From Candidatus Thiovulum stygium (GTDB lineage: Bacteria > Campylobacterota > Campylobacteria > Campylobacterales > Thiovulaceae): a stretch of 64,000 nt of DNA. Location: assembly GCA_021582295.1 (NCBI GenBank), contig CP091137.1, forward strand, positions 1,010,001 through 1,074,000. Reading direction: 5' to 3'. The position numbers and the translations under genes were made by a program. The notes under the pieces are model-generated. The model did no database searches. It saw only the letters and a list, made by a program, of their open reading frames with translations, and was not told the origin of the DNA. Below, one piece after another: positions 55,488 through 63,812 of this stretch; the first letter of the stretch is position 1, and every line of letters begins with the position of its first letter.

Positions 55488-55606
55488 TTTGTTTCGTTTG
55501 TTTTGAGTCTGTTCTTCGTATCTAAAATAAATAAGAACTTTTGGGACAAGCCCAAAAGTTAATAGATAAATAGATAAGAAAAACTTATCTCACACAACGA
55601 AACAAA
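55488..55606 (-). repeat. ~120-bp 3' module, copy 2, inverted relative to copy 1
   Basis: Inverted near-identical copy of 22614-22733, with about four differences over 119 bp. It has the same terminal inverted ends (TTTGTTTCGTT / AACGAAACAAA) and the same 10-bp terminator hairpin. It supplies the last codons and the terminator of the decayed J-domain/DUF1566 gene. Confidence 0.8.
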
Positions 55607-56680
55607 CCATAATCATTGCTCTGATTGCCGCTAGTAGTCATACTCCATCGCCGAAATACAATACCCACGAATTGGAAGTATCATATTTACTTATACTCCA
55701 ATACCAATCTATCTTGCATATTTCTAAATTTTGATTTGTGTTGGTAAGCAATTTTCAACTCTTCAATTGTTGGCAGTCTCCAATCAGAAAAACCTAAAAG
55801 ACGAAGATTTTCGCAATATTTACAGGCATCGTTCCAATTCATTTCATTAGGCAATTCAGCATCTTGAAACATTAAATTACGAATTGTTATAGTTTTAGAA
55901 GCAATTTCAAGTCTTTCTTTTTCAAGTCTTTCTTTTTCAAGTCTTTCTTTTTCAACTAAAAGATCTTTATTAAAATCTCTTCCATAAAATAGTTGATTAT
56001 TAAATAATACTGAAATAGAATCAAGTTGCAAATTGCGATCAAAATTAAAATCAAAACTTTTCACCTGTTCTTTGAACTCTCGAGCAATATTTCGCGGAAC
56101 TGTAACTTTAAAAGTTATGCAAAGCCGTTAATAGATAACATTGAACTCAGTTCATTATCAGCATGTATATCTCATATTAATATTTTGAACACCAAAATAT
56201 GCATTTAACATTCCAGATGACATTCCAGATTTTACAAGTCCAGATTTTGCAAATCGCTCTTCTGATTCAGCAACAGTTTCAAACTCATCTTCAATAAAAC
56301 TAGCTTTAACAAATGCTTTATAAGTTCCATAACCCTCTGGTTTAACTCTAAAATCTTTTATATCTTTGCCATTCCAAATAATAAAATCGCTATTTTGAGA
56401 GATATTTTTATTTTGAGAAGTTGAACTATCAACCTTATTATTCAAATCTCTACTTTTATTCAATTCATTTGCATATTGAGAATTATAGTTTTTTCGTTTA
56501 TTGTCATCTTTTAAAACTTCATAAGCCTCATTAATTTCTTGCATAATTTCATTAAAATTAAAATTTGGAATATTAGAATCAGGATGATATTTTTTAGCTA
56601 AATCTCTATAACTTATTTTAATTCTCGTCAGCTGTTGCATTTTGCGAAACTTCAAGAATTTTGTAATAATCTTTAAACAA
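55585..56680 (-). pseudogene. J-domain-DUF1566 gene broken by several frameshifts
   Basis: Read on the minus strand from a TTG at 56680 (with GGAG upstream): FKDYYKILEVSQNATADE, shift, IKISYRDLAKKYHPDSN (J-domain HPD motif) and a linker to NINMRY. After a stop and shift it reads ADNELSSMLSINGF, shift, ITFKVTVPRNIAREFKEQV, then repeats of KERLE, and a DUF1566 domain (CKYCENLRLLGFSDWRLPT). Two further single-base shifts separate DWYWSISKYDTSNSWVLYF from SMTTSGNQSNDYG and LFRCVR. At least five lesions, some outside homopolymers, argue for genuine decay of one ~350-residue gene. Confidence 0.7.
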
Positions 56681-56730
56681 CGAACACTCCGTTTTATAAA
56701 ATTTTAGTTTTGTAATTTTATCACAACTAT

Positions 56731-57456
56731 TTAAATTATCGATTCAAGTTTCCACTTAATTTGAAGAAAATTACCATTTTGAAATTCGATTCCAAAACTT
56801 TTACCTTTTTCGGTTAAATGCCAAATATTATTTTCGCGAACTTGAAAACCTCGAGCTTCGAGAATTTTGTTCGTTTCGATAGCAGTTACATTTATAACTT
56901 TACCAAGTTCTGTAGGAATCAAATAATAGTTTTTGAGATCAATTTTTAGCAATTCGAGAGGCGATTTTATATTTAAGTTTTTAGATAAATTATCTAAATA
57001 ATATAAAGTTTTTATATCTTGAGATTTAAGAAGTTCGATAAGTTTCACCATTTTTTCGTTTTCTTGAGTATAAAAATCAAGATCAAAAGCTTGATGAGAT
57101 ATTTCTTGAGTTTGTTGTTTCGATTTTAGATCTTCTCGCATTCGATAAAACTCTTTAACAAGGCGAATTTTAAACTCGATAACGATTTCGTTGTTTCGCA
57201 TAAATGTTAAAAGTAAAGTTGCCTGAGGTTCATTAAGATAATAGGTTTTCGGTTGATCTCCGCCAGAATTTCCATCTTCTCGCGGTTCATTTTCAAAATG
57301 AACCGAACCAAAAAGTTCAAGTTTTGCCATGTGTTTATTGATAAGATTTTGAACGGAAACTTCGAGATTATCGGTATTCTTTGCCATGACTCGATGTGAA
57401 ATTCGCGGTTCATTTTCAATAAATTTAAGAATTATTGTGCTAGAATGGTTATGCAT
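56731..57456 (-). CDS. Phage Rha-family regulatory protein
   Basis: 241 residues. The N-terminal half matches the Rha/pRha domain common on phages: ENEPRISHRVMAKNTDN, SVQNLINKHMAKLELFG, GDQPKTYYLNEPQATLLLTF, MRNNEIVIEFKIRLVKEFYRMR (parts). The C-terminal part (LTEKGKSFGIEFQNGNFLQI) resembles antirepressor tails that recognise DNA. The ATG at 57456 with GGAG spaced before it is preferred over an upstream TTG. The last ~19 codons are duplicated at 57815-57875. Together with the HTH gene it looks like a prophage regulatory remnant. Confidence 0.8.
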   Translation of the reverse strand: MHNHSSTIILKFIENEPRISHRVMAKNTDNLEVSVQNLINKHMAKLELFGSVHFENEPREDGNSGGDQPKTYYLNEPQATLLLTFMRNNEIVIEFKIRLVKEFYRMREDLKSKQQTQEISHQAFDLDFYTQENEKMVKLIELLKSQDIKTLYYLDNLSKNLNIKSPLELLKIDLKNYYLIPTELGKVINVTAIETNKILEARGFQVRENNIWHLTEKGKSFGIEFQNGNFLQIKWKLESII

Positions 57457-57542
57457 TTCTGCTACTCCAATTAAGATTTTCAAATAGAATTCGCGGTTCT
57501 ACTTGATTGGAGATATTTTATCGTAAATTTTGTATATTTGGT

Positions 57543-57755
57543 CTAAAACTTGTATCTTTTAAGTGTTTCAGTAAGTTGTTTATGTTCTCGTTCAAGTTTT
57601 ACTAATTCTAAAATTCGATAACCCCATTTCGGAATTTCTCGTTTGCCATTTTTCCAACCTGAAACTGTATTTGTTGTAACACCAATTAAATCTGCTAGTT
57701 CTCTCTGATTTAGATTTAAATCTTTACAAGTCGAATCAACGATATTTTCTACCAA
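57543..57755 (-). CDS. XRE-type helix-turn-helix regulator
   Basis: 70 residues with an HTH: LNQRELADLIGVTTNTVSGW followed by KNGKREIPKWGYRIL, typical of small Cro/CI-like repressors. TTG start behind AAGGAG. It precedes the Rha gene by 86 bp on the same strand and may control it. Confidence 0.8.
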   Translation of the reverse strand: MVENIVDSTCKDLNLNQRELADLIGVTTNTVSGWKNGKREIPKWGYRILELVKLEREHKQLTETLKRYKF

Positions 57756-57814
57756 TCGATCTCCTTTTTTTAATTTAATGAAATTTTACAAAGTCTTGAA
57801 ATCCGACCTCTTTT

Positions 57815-57875
57815 TTAAATTATCGATTCAAGTTTCCACTTAATTTGAAGAAAATTAGCATTTTGAAATTCGATG
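57815..57875 (-). repeat. Direct repeat of the rha 3' end
   Basis: 60 of 61 bases match 56730-56790, the last codons and stop of the Rha-type gene. The two copies are in direct orientation and bracket the rha and HTH genes. Confidence 0.85.
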
Positions 57876-57999
57876 CAAATTCAGACAAATATGGCTAAGT
57901 TTCAATTCAGAAAACTAATTTTGAAATATTCAAAATATTTATTAATTTTTTAAAAAATTCGTTTGCACCGCAAAACTATTAAAAAACAGCAATTTTAGA

Positions 58000-58141
58000 G
58001 CTTAAATATAAATGAATTTATAGCAAAAAAAAAGAATAACTGCCTCTCATGGGAGTTGAGCTTTTCGAAAAAAAATCTTCAAAATATTTGAATTTGACCT
58101 CATCGAAAAAATCGCTATTTTAAAAAGTTTGCTTAAATAAA
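58000..58141 (+). repeat. ~140-bp direct repeat, copy A
   Basis: Shares with 58200-58339 a long near-identical block containing TGAATTTATAGCAAAAAAAAA, then CTGCCTCTCATGGGAGTTGAG and an A/T-rich tail with one GATGAGGT octamer. CTCTCATGGGAG is a near-perfect palindrome (one G-T pair). No conserved reading frame runs through both copies. Confidence 0.8.
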
Positions 58142-58199
58142 AAAATTAGTTAATCAAAAATTGGTCAAAATTGCCTAAAAACAGCACTTTTTTAGTAAC

Positions 58200-58339
58200 C
58201 TTAAATATAAATGAATTTATAGCAAAAAAAAAGAATAACTGCCTCTCATGGGAGTTGAGCTTTTCAAAAAAAATCTTCAAAATATTTGAATTTGAACCTC
58301 ATCGAAAAATCAATATTTTAAAGAGTTTGCTTAAATAAA
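58200..58339 (+). repeat. ~140-bp direct repeat, copy B
   Basis: Second copy, starting 199 bp after copy A, with a few single-base indels in A runs. Both copies are preceded by a similar AAAACAGCA(A/C)TTTT sequence, so the true unit may be slightly longer. Confidence 0.8.
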
Positions 58340-58795
58340 TATATTAATTGGATTTTTAAATGGCATTTGATGAGGTTGCTCTCAAGTATATTTATATAAT
58401 CTGGTTTCAATATTGAAATGCTAAATTTATATTTTTAGAGCCTTTAAACTAAAAAATCCCGACCATGCGACTCTTTGAGTATATTTGAATTTTATATATC
58501 TGTTATTTTAATTGAATATAAAAATTTTATAGCTATATTTTTATCTAGTTTTTAAGTTTAAAATGTAGTTATTAAATCCTAAACTTGATAATTAGATATA
58601 TTTAAGTTCTTATTTAAATTAGAAATTTATGAAAATTTATTTGATAAAAAACAAAAAAATTAGCTAGTATTAATAGTAATATAATTGATTGGCTAATTGA
58701 TAATAGTGAAGATGATTTAACTAAGGCACTTTTTAGTAATTTACAAAATGTTATTTCTAAAAAAACTGCTGATGATTGTAGCATTGGTATTATGA

Positions 58796-58919
58796 GATTT
58801 GATGTCTGGACTTATGTTAATCTTTTTATTGATTGCAATAGCTTTTATGATTTTTATCTGAATTGAAACGATTTCGAAGCCTATTCAATTCAGAAATCAA
58901 AATCAAAATCTGATGAGGT
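58796..58919 (+). pseudogene. Internally deleted relic of a second zorB
   Basis: 58796-58853 matches 63087-63144 (the membrane helix of the ZorB-type gene) at 57 of 58 bases. 58895-58919 matches 25 bp of its 3' flank (63775-63799). About 600 bp in between are missing, and the frame before the match is unrelated. The relic lies in the same orientation as the intact gene, so the pair forms direct repeats around the HNH-zorA-secreted protein block. Confidence 0.75.
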
Positions 58920-58932
58920 ATAGAAAACAGTT

Positions 58933-60078
58933 TTAAGAATTTACTTCAATAATTTTATGTTTTTCAACACCATTTATTCGTTCAGTTATATATTTAACTT
59001 GAGAGCCTCGTCTAATAAATGTATAGAGTTCATTGTCAGAATATATATTCAATTTAACATTCGTATTCAAGCTGATTTCTCGTTTATGTTGAACATTAAC
59101 TATATTTGTAACAGTTGCAACTTTATAATTTTGTAATTTTAAAAACTCTTTATGATCAGCATTATTTTTTAAAGTAGGATGATATTTATAATGACAATCT
59201 ATACATAGAACTTTAAGATTTGCAGAGAGATTATTTCGCTTATTTGTATCAAGATGATGAGTATGAACAAATCGTTTGTTCTCGCTTAGATGAGGTCGCC
59301 AATTACACTCTTCGCAGGTATAATTTGTAGCTTTTTTCCGTTCAGTAGAGATTTTTCTCCACTCATCGCGATAATTATCAGGCAAAGAAGTGTAATCGTT
59401 ATCCATTCCATCAACATTTAAGCCATCAAATAGTAATTTAACCTCTGAATTATTTTGAACAGTTTGCGGACGACTATCTAAGAATTTACCTAAATCAAAG
59501 CGACTTACATCTTTATGACCCTCTAAATCTAAAAGACAGTATTTACAAACATTTAATTTTTGTTGAGAAAAATTTTGTTCACCAATATATTGATATTTAA
59601 AGATTCCATCTTTTGACATAGATACTCTATATCGTTCGAGTTTATTGAGTCTTTTTTGCCGTTTTAAAGCTGAACAGAAATGTAAATGATATTTCTGATA
59701 ACTTTCTGGAACATGTGAATTTTTACGAATATGAGATTTTCGAGATTTACCTTGTGGAATATATAAAACAACTCGTCTCCCTTTAAAAAATAGATCTTCT
59801 TCAGTAGAAATTATATCTTTTGAATAAGCTGAACAACCATTTTCATGTTCAAAGTGAATATCAATGCCATTATTGATAAGTTGTTGAATTTCACCCTCCG
59901 AAGGAGGATTTCGGAGAGAATTCAAGATTACATCAATATCAGAGTTCGAACTATTAAGTCGTAAAGTTAATTGAGTATTACCTATTTTTACAATTTGTGC
60001 TGTAATTACAGCAATACCATAACTTTGAATGAGAGCTTTTAATTTATCTCCAAAGTTAAAATTATCTATATCAATCAT
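58933..60078 (-). CDS. HNH endonuclease (ZorE-like)
   Basis: 381 residues. The C-terminal HNH domain (~245-300) has TCEECNW, a central HTHHLDTNKRNN and VLCIDCHYKYHP, giving the His-Asn-His triad and two Zn-binding CxxC pairs. Another pair (VCKYC) lies near residue 175. The N-terminal ~140 residues are beta-rich and unassigned. It follows the ZorA-type gene by 22 bp on the same strand. Type II Zorya pairs ZorA/ZorB with an HNH protein, ZorE, thought to cut invading DNA. Assignment to ZorE rests on context and fold, not on a full family match. Confidence 0.75.
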   Translation of the reverse strand: MIDIDNFNFGDKLKALIQSYGIAVITAQIVKIGNTQLTLRLNSSNSDIDVILNSLRNPPSEGEIQQLINNGIDIHFEHENGCSAYSKDIISTEEDLFFKGRRVVLYIPQGKSRKSHIRKNSHVPESYQKYHLHFCSALKRQKRLNKLERYRVSMSKDGIFKYQYIGEQNFSQQKLNVCKYCLLDLEGHKDVSRFDLGKFLDSRPQTVQNNSEVKLLFDGLNVDGMDNDYTSLPDNYRDEWRKISTERKKATNYTCEECNWRPHLSENKRFVHTHHLDTNKRNNLSANLKVLCIDCHYKYHPTLKNNADHKEFLKLQNYKVATVTNIVNVQHKREISLNTNVKLNIYSDNELYTFIRRGSQVKYITERINGVEKHKIIEVNS

Positions 60079-60100
60079 CTATTAAATATAACCTCATCAA

Positions 60101-62221
60101 TTATTGTGCATCCATTAATCTTTTTGCATCAGATAAAAATGTTTTATAGTTTTTCAAGAACTCATTTGTTAAGGCAATTAAGGCATTTTCAAATTTCATT
60201 AAATCATCAGGAAGTTTATCGCTGATTTTTATAATTGCTTCGCCCTGTTTTTTAAGTGTATCAGCAACATTATTGCTTTGTTGTTTTAAAGCTTCATTTT
60301 GTTGTTGCATTGTTTGAGTTAAAATGGCTTTTTGATTATCAAATTCGATTCTAACTCCAGTTATAGAATCTTTTAAAATTTTACTGTTATCTATTATTGC
60401 ACCATTTAAATGTGTGATGAGGTCGTTAAAGTTAGTTCTAATATTTTGAGTGAAAGTTGATATTAAAGTTGAAGATTCACGAGATAATTTTTCCATCTCT
60501 TTAGTAATAACACTAAAATTTTTAGTTGCACTATTTGAAAGTTCGCTAAATTGACTTTCAACAAAAGTTCCAAATTCTTCTACTTTCTGAATATTATTAT
60601 TAACTGAATTGGTTATAGTAGCAAGTTGTTGCTTGGTTTCAGTTTCAACAGTTGTTGAAAGATTTGAGAAACTTTGATTTATAGCATTTGTTGAATCTGT
60701 TACTGCTTTTGTCTGTTTTTCAGCTTCTGTTTTTGAGACTTGAGAAACAGTTTCAAAGTTTTTACTAATTTCTGTTGATAAATCATTTAATTGAGCTAAA
60801 ATCAATCCCATTGTCATTGTAATATTCTCAGTCTGTTTTTCAGCCTCAATTTTTGCCACATGAGTAACTTTTTCAAAAGTAGCTTTCAAGTTAGGAAACA
60901 TATTTTTAGCTTCATCACTAAGCTTTTTATATGTTTCAAGATGTCGATTCACCTCATCGGTTTGATGTTTATAAACTTCAATTGTCTCTCGTAATTTCTC
61001 ATAAACCTGAACAATTTCGCTATTTCGATCAGAAATTGTTTTTAGGCTATTTTCTGATTTTTCCATACTTTCAATTGCAGTTTTAAGATTTTTTTCCATT
61101 TCAACAATTATAGTTTTATAATTTTCTTGCCAATCAACAAGTTTAATAACAGAACTATTAAGAGCTTTGAAATTTTCGCCAAATTGTTCAGTTAAATTAT
61201 TATTAAAGTCTTTAATAACAGTTTCAAGAGCTTTTATAATCTCTTTTGAAGCACCTTCAGAAATTTTCTCAAAAGTTTTATTAAGAATATCATTCATATT
61301 TGCAAAATTTTCGCCAAAACTTTTAATTAAAATCTCATTTTGACTATTTTGATTATCTTTAAGTTCGAAAATTGCCTTTTCAGTTTGAGAAACAGCTTGA
61401 GCAGTTTTCTGAATTTCAGTTTCAATAGATGCTAATTTAGTTAGAGAATTTCTAATATTATTCGCTTCAGTTAATATTTCATCAGATTTATTTGTGTTCG
61501 CAACGATCGATTCTTGAATCTCTTCTGATTTATCAATTAAATTATTTAATATATCTAATTTATTCAATTGAGTTTTTATTTCTTCCGATGTATTTACTAG
61601 CTTGTTTAAAACATCTAATTTACTCAACTCTGCTTTCATTTCAGTAGCCACTTTGATGAAGTTGTCTAATAAATCCAATTTTTGTAATTGATCACCAATA
61701 TTTGAAAGACTGTCTAATTTCTGTAATTGATCAAGTTTGTCTAGTTTTGATAATTTAAGATCAACTTGCGATAACTTTTTCTCAATATCATCTAATTTAG
61801 AGATATTCATTAAAGATTTATTAATGTCTTTAGATAATTTAACTAACTCTTCAACTGGACTTATTGTATGCGGTAAATTTAAATTTTGCGAATATTTTCT
61901 AATATTTTGAAATTTCTCAATTATTGTTAATAACATAGAGAAGAACATTCCCGCAAGAGATGTAATAAAAGCCGTCGTTAGACCGCTTAAAAGTAGTGGC
62001 AAAGATTGTTCCATCGATTCTGTGGTTGTTGTGTCAAAATCGCTTAAACCGATTGTGATACCCCAAAAAGTTCCAAGAACTCCTAAAGCCCCAATTTGCG
62101 AACGGATACTTTGATCTTTGCGATTAAAGTAAAATAGTTCAGTAAAAAAACCTATAACCATAAGTATTAAAAACACATATGTATTAGGGTTAGATATTGT
62201 ATTTAAAAAAATATTTTCCAA
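60101..62221 (-). CDS. ZorA-like MotA/TolQ-type motor subunit with long coiled-coil tail
   Basis: 706 residues. Three membrane segments in the first ~100 residues (FLILMVIGFFTELFYF; LGVLGTFWGITIGL; LLLSGLTTAFITSLAGMFF) match the MotA/ExbB core of ZorA. The remaining ~600 residues are predicted coiled coil, with repeated LSKLD/LQKLD/LNKLD heptads and long Thr/Ser/Gln-rich helices, like the cytoplasmic tail of ZorA. ZorA-ZorB form an ion-driven motor in the inner membrane for phage defence. Divergent from the gene at 62270. Confidence 0.85.
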   Translation of the reverse strand: MENIFLNTISNPNTYVFLILMVIGFFTELFYFNRKDQSIRSQIGALGVLGTFWGITIGLSDFDTTTTESMEQSLPLLLSGLTTAFITSLAGMFFSMLLTIIEKFQNIRKYSQNLNLPHTISPVEELVKLSKDINKSLMNISKLDDIEKKLSQVDLKLSKLDKLDQLQKLDSLSNIGDQLQKLDLLDNFIKVATEMKAELSKLDVLNKLVNTSEEIKTQLNKLDILNNLIDKSEEIQESIVANTNKSDEILTEANNIRNSLTKLASIETEIQKTAQAVSQTEKAIFELKDNQNSQNEILIKSFGENFANMNDILNKTFEKISEGASKEIIKALETVIKDFNNNLTEQFGENFKALNSSVIKLVDWQENYKTIIVEMEKNLKTAIESMEKSENSLKTISDRNSEIVQVYEKLRETIEVYKHQTDEVNRHLETYKKLSDEAKNMFPNLKATFEKVTHVAKIEAEKQTENITMTMGLILAQLNDLSTEISKNFETVSQVSKTEAEKQTKAVTDSTNAINQSFSNLSTTVETETKQQLATITNSVNNNIQKVEEFGTFVESQFSELSNSATKNFSVITKEMEKLSRESSTLISTFTQNIRTNFNDLITHLNGAIIDNSKILKDSITGVRIEFDNQKAILTQTMQQQNEALKQQSNNVADTLKKQGEAIIKISDKLPDDLMKFENALIALTNEFLKNYKTFLSDAKRLMDAQ

Positions 62222-62269
62222 ATAGCCTCCAATTTTTGATAATATTATATTCTATTTTTAATAAGGAGG

Positions 62270-62980
62270 TTGAAAATAAAAATCTTTATTAATTTATTAT
62301 TTATAGTTGTAAATATATATAGTTACTCAATTAATGAAAATAGCCTTGGTTATTCTAAAGATGAAGCAATTCAAAAAGCAATTGAACAAGCTACTAAAAA
62401 AGCACAAATACAAAATATAAATTATATTTATCAAGATTATAAAATAACTAAAATAAAAGTGCAAAAAACTGAAAATCTTGGAACTATCTATGAACTTGAT
62501 TTAAATATAAATTTTATAATTGCGAAATCTCCAATTATTGTTCAAAAAGTTAAAAAAGTAGAAGCTAAAAAAGAAATTATTAAAGACACTATTAAACCAG
62601 TTGAAGTTAATAAAAGTAATGAAAATAAGCTAATTATTTTTAAAGTTCAAAATAGTAAAAATTGCAATTTATATATTTTAATTATAAATAAGAACATATA
62701 TAATCAGAAAAATTTTAATCGTTATGCTTTTCAAGAGAATGAGGATTATTATAACTCAATTAAAAAATATATTTATAAGCTTGATAATAATATGATAATT
62801 CTAAAATTAGATGATGGCGAATATTTTATATCTGTTATGAATAAAGCTGATGAATATTTTATTACTGAAAATATAAATTATGAAACATATTTTCGTAATG
62901 TTTCTATCAAAAATGGCGAATTTCTCGGAGTTTATCAATTTTCAGAACTTAAATTTCAAAAATCAATATGCAAAGGTTAA
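62270..62980 (+). CDS. Secreted hypothetical protein between zorA and zorB
   Basis: 236 residues with a signal peptide (IKIFINLLFIVVNIYSYS). A Lys/Gln-rich helical part (SKDEAIQKAIEQATKKAQIQ) is followed by a Lys-rich linker (VKKVEAKKEIIKD) and a beta-rich C-terminal domain (YRNV-like, YEVYQF-like strands; NCNLYILIINKNIY). I do not recognise a family. The only start is a TTG directly abutting AAGGAGG with no spacer, which is odd. A downstream non-standard start 6 nt on may be used. The stop lies one base before zorB, so they are co-transcribed; a periplasmic partner of the ZorAB motor is inferred. Confidence 0.65.
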   Translation: MKIKIFINLLFIVVNIYSYSINENSLGYSKDEAIQKAIEQATKKAQIQNINYIYQDYKITKIKVQKTENLGTIYELDLNINFIIAKSPIIVQKVKKVEAKKEIIKDTIKPVEVNKSNENKLIIFKVQNSKNCNLYILIINKNIYNQKNFNRYAFQENEDYYNSIKKYIYKLDNNMIILKLDDGEYFISVMNKADEYFITENINYETYFRNVSIKNGEFLGVYQFSELKFQKSICKG

Positions 62981-62981
62981 A

Positions 62982-63758
62982 ATGACAAATAGTTTAAATA
63001 ACGAGACAGCAATAAATAAAAATATAGATAAAGATGGTGTTGAATTAGTAGATTCGCATGATGTTGAACAATGGATGAGTGTTTCAGATTTGATGTCTGG
63101 ACTTATGTTAATTTTTTTATTGATTGCAATAGCTTTTATGATTTCGATTAGCAAAAAATCTGATAAATTAAAAAATATATCAGAAGAATATATTATTAAA
63201 GAGAAAAATTTAAATCAAGCTCTTAAAGTTGAATTTACGGAAGATGAACTGAAAAGATGGAATGTTGAAATTTTGCCGTCAAATATTGTTCGATTGAAAT
63301 CGCCAGATGTTCTTTTTCCAACTGGCAAAAGCGATTTACAGCCATCATTCAAAATGATTTTAAGCGAATTTTTTCCACGATATATAAAAGTGATTTCAGG
63401 AGATGAATTTAAAGATCATATCGATGAGGTGCGAGTTGAAGGACACACAGATTCAAGATGGTGGAATTTGTCGCCTCGAGAAAGTTATATTTATAATCTA
63501 GATTTATCTCAAGCTCGTGCCAAATCAGTTTTAAATTTTAGTATTAATATTGAAAATATATATATAACTGATAAATTTTATTGGTTAAAAAGTCGTTTTC
63601 GTGCAGTAGGTTTTTCAAGTGCCAAACCTCTTGATAATAATGGCGAATTATGTTCTGATTCTAATTTAAATGAAGATTCTGAAAGATCTCGAAGAGTTGA
63701 ATTTAGAATTATTACAAGAGCTCATGAAGCAATTCAAAAAATGGTGAATAGTTTTTAA
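62982..63758 (+). CDS. ZorB-like MotB/OmpA-domain motor subunit
   Basis: 258 residues. The single membrane helix (WMSVSDLMSGLMLIFLLIAI) carries Asp36 at its start, the ion-binding Asp position of MotB/ZorB. The periplasmic part (~90-250) is an OmpA-like peptidoglycan-binding domain: VLFPTGKSDLQPS, VRVEGHTDSRWW, LDLSQARAKSVL and RSRRVEFRI. The ATG at 62982 gives the ZorB-type N-terminus; a longer frame overlaps the upstream gene. With the ZorA-type gene it should form the motor. A relic of a second copy lies at 58796. Confidence 0.88.
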   Translation: MTNSLNNETAINKNIDKDGVELVDSHDVEQWMSVSDLMSGLMLIFLLIAIAFMISISKKSDKLKNISEEYIIKEKNLNQALKVEFTEDELKRWNVEILPSNIVRLKSPDVLFPTGKSDLQPSFKMILSEFFPRYIKVISGDEFKDHIDEVRVEGHTDSRWWNLSPRESYIYNLDLSQARAKSVLNFSINIENIYITDKFYWLKSRFRAVGFSSAKPLDNNGELCSDSNLNEDSERSRRVEFRIITRAHEAIQKMVNSF

Positions 63759-63764
63759 AATATT

Positions 63765-63799
63765 ACCTCATCAAAATCAAAATCAAAATCTGATGAGGT
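63765..63799. terminator. Hairpin built from an inverted pair of the octamer, after zorB
   Basis: ACCTCATCA (63765-63773) and TGATGAGGT (63791-63799) form a 9-bp stem with a 17-nt A/T-rich loop seven bases after the zorB stop, between convergent genes. Paired uptake sequences are used as terminators in Neisseria and Haemophilus; the parallel is inference. Confidence 0.55.
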
Positions 63800-63812
63800 C
63801 TCGCAATGAAAT

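Larger units (their letters stand above)
57756..58932. other. 1.2-kb gene-poor block of duplicated and broken DNA
   Basis: No intact gene. It holds, in order: a 61-bp copy of the rha 3' end (57815-57875), two ~140-bp direct repeats (58000-58141, 58200-58339), a short out-of-frame stretch reading LASINSNIIDWLIDNSEDDL (58660-58790) from an unrecognised gene, a 58-bp fragment of zorB (58796-58853) and a 25-bp copy of the zorB 3' flank (58895-58919). Four GATGAGGT octamers fall here. This looks like a recombination-prone graveyard between the phage remnant and the Zorya-like locus. Confidence 0.7.

Noticed and set aside
58000-58339. Possible CRISPR array from the repeated blocks
   Set aside because: Only two copies, ~140 bp each, with no regular 25-40-bp repeats and spacers; nothing like an array was seen anywhere in the window, including around the csm genes.
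58933-63758. Flagellar MotA/MotB stator or ExbB/TolQ system
   Set aside because: The ~600-residue coiled-coil tail, the SDLMSGLML helix and the HNH neighbour fit Zorya; flagellar stators lack the long tail and there is no ExbD/TolR partner.
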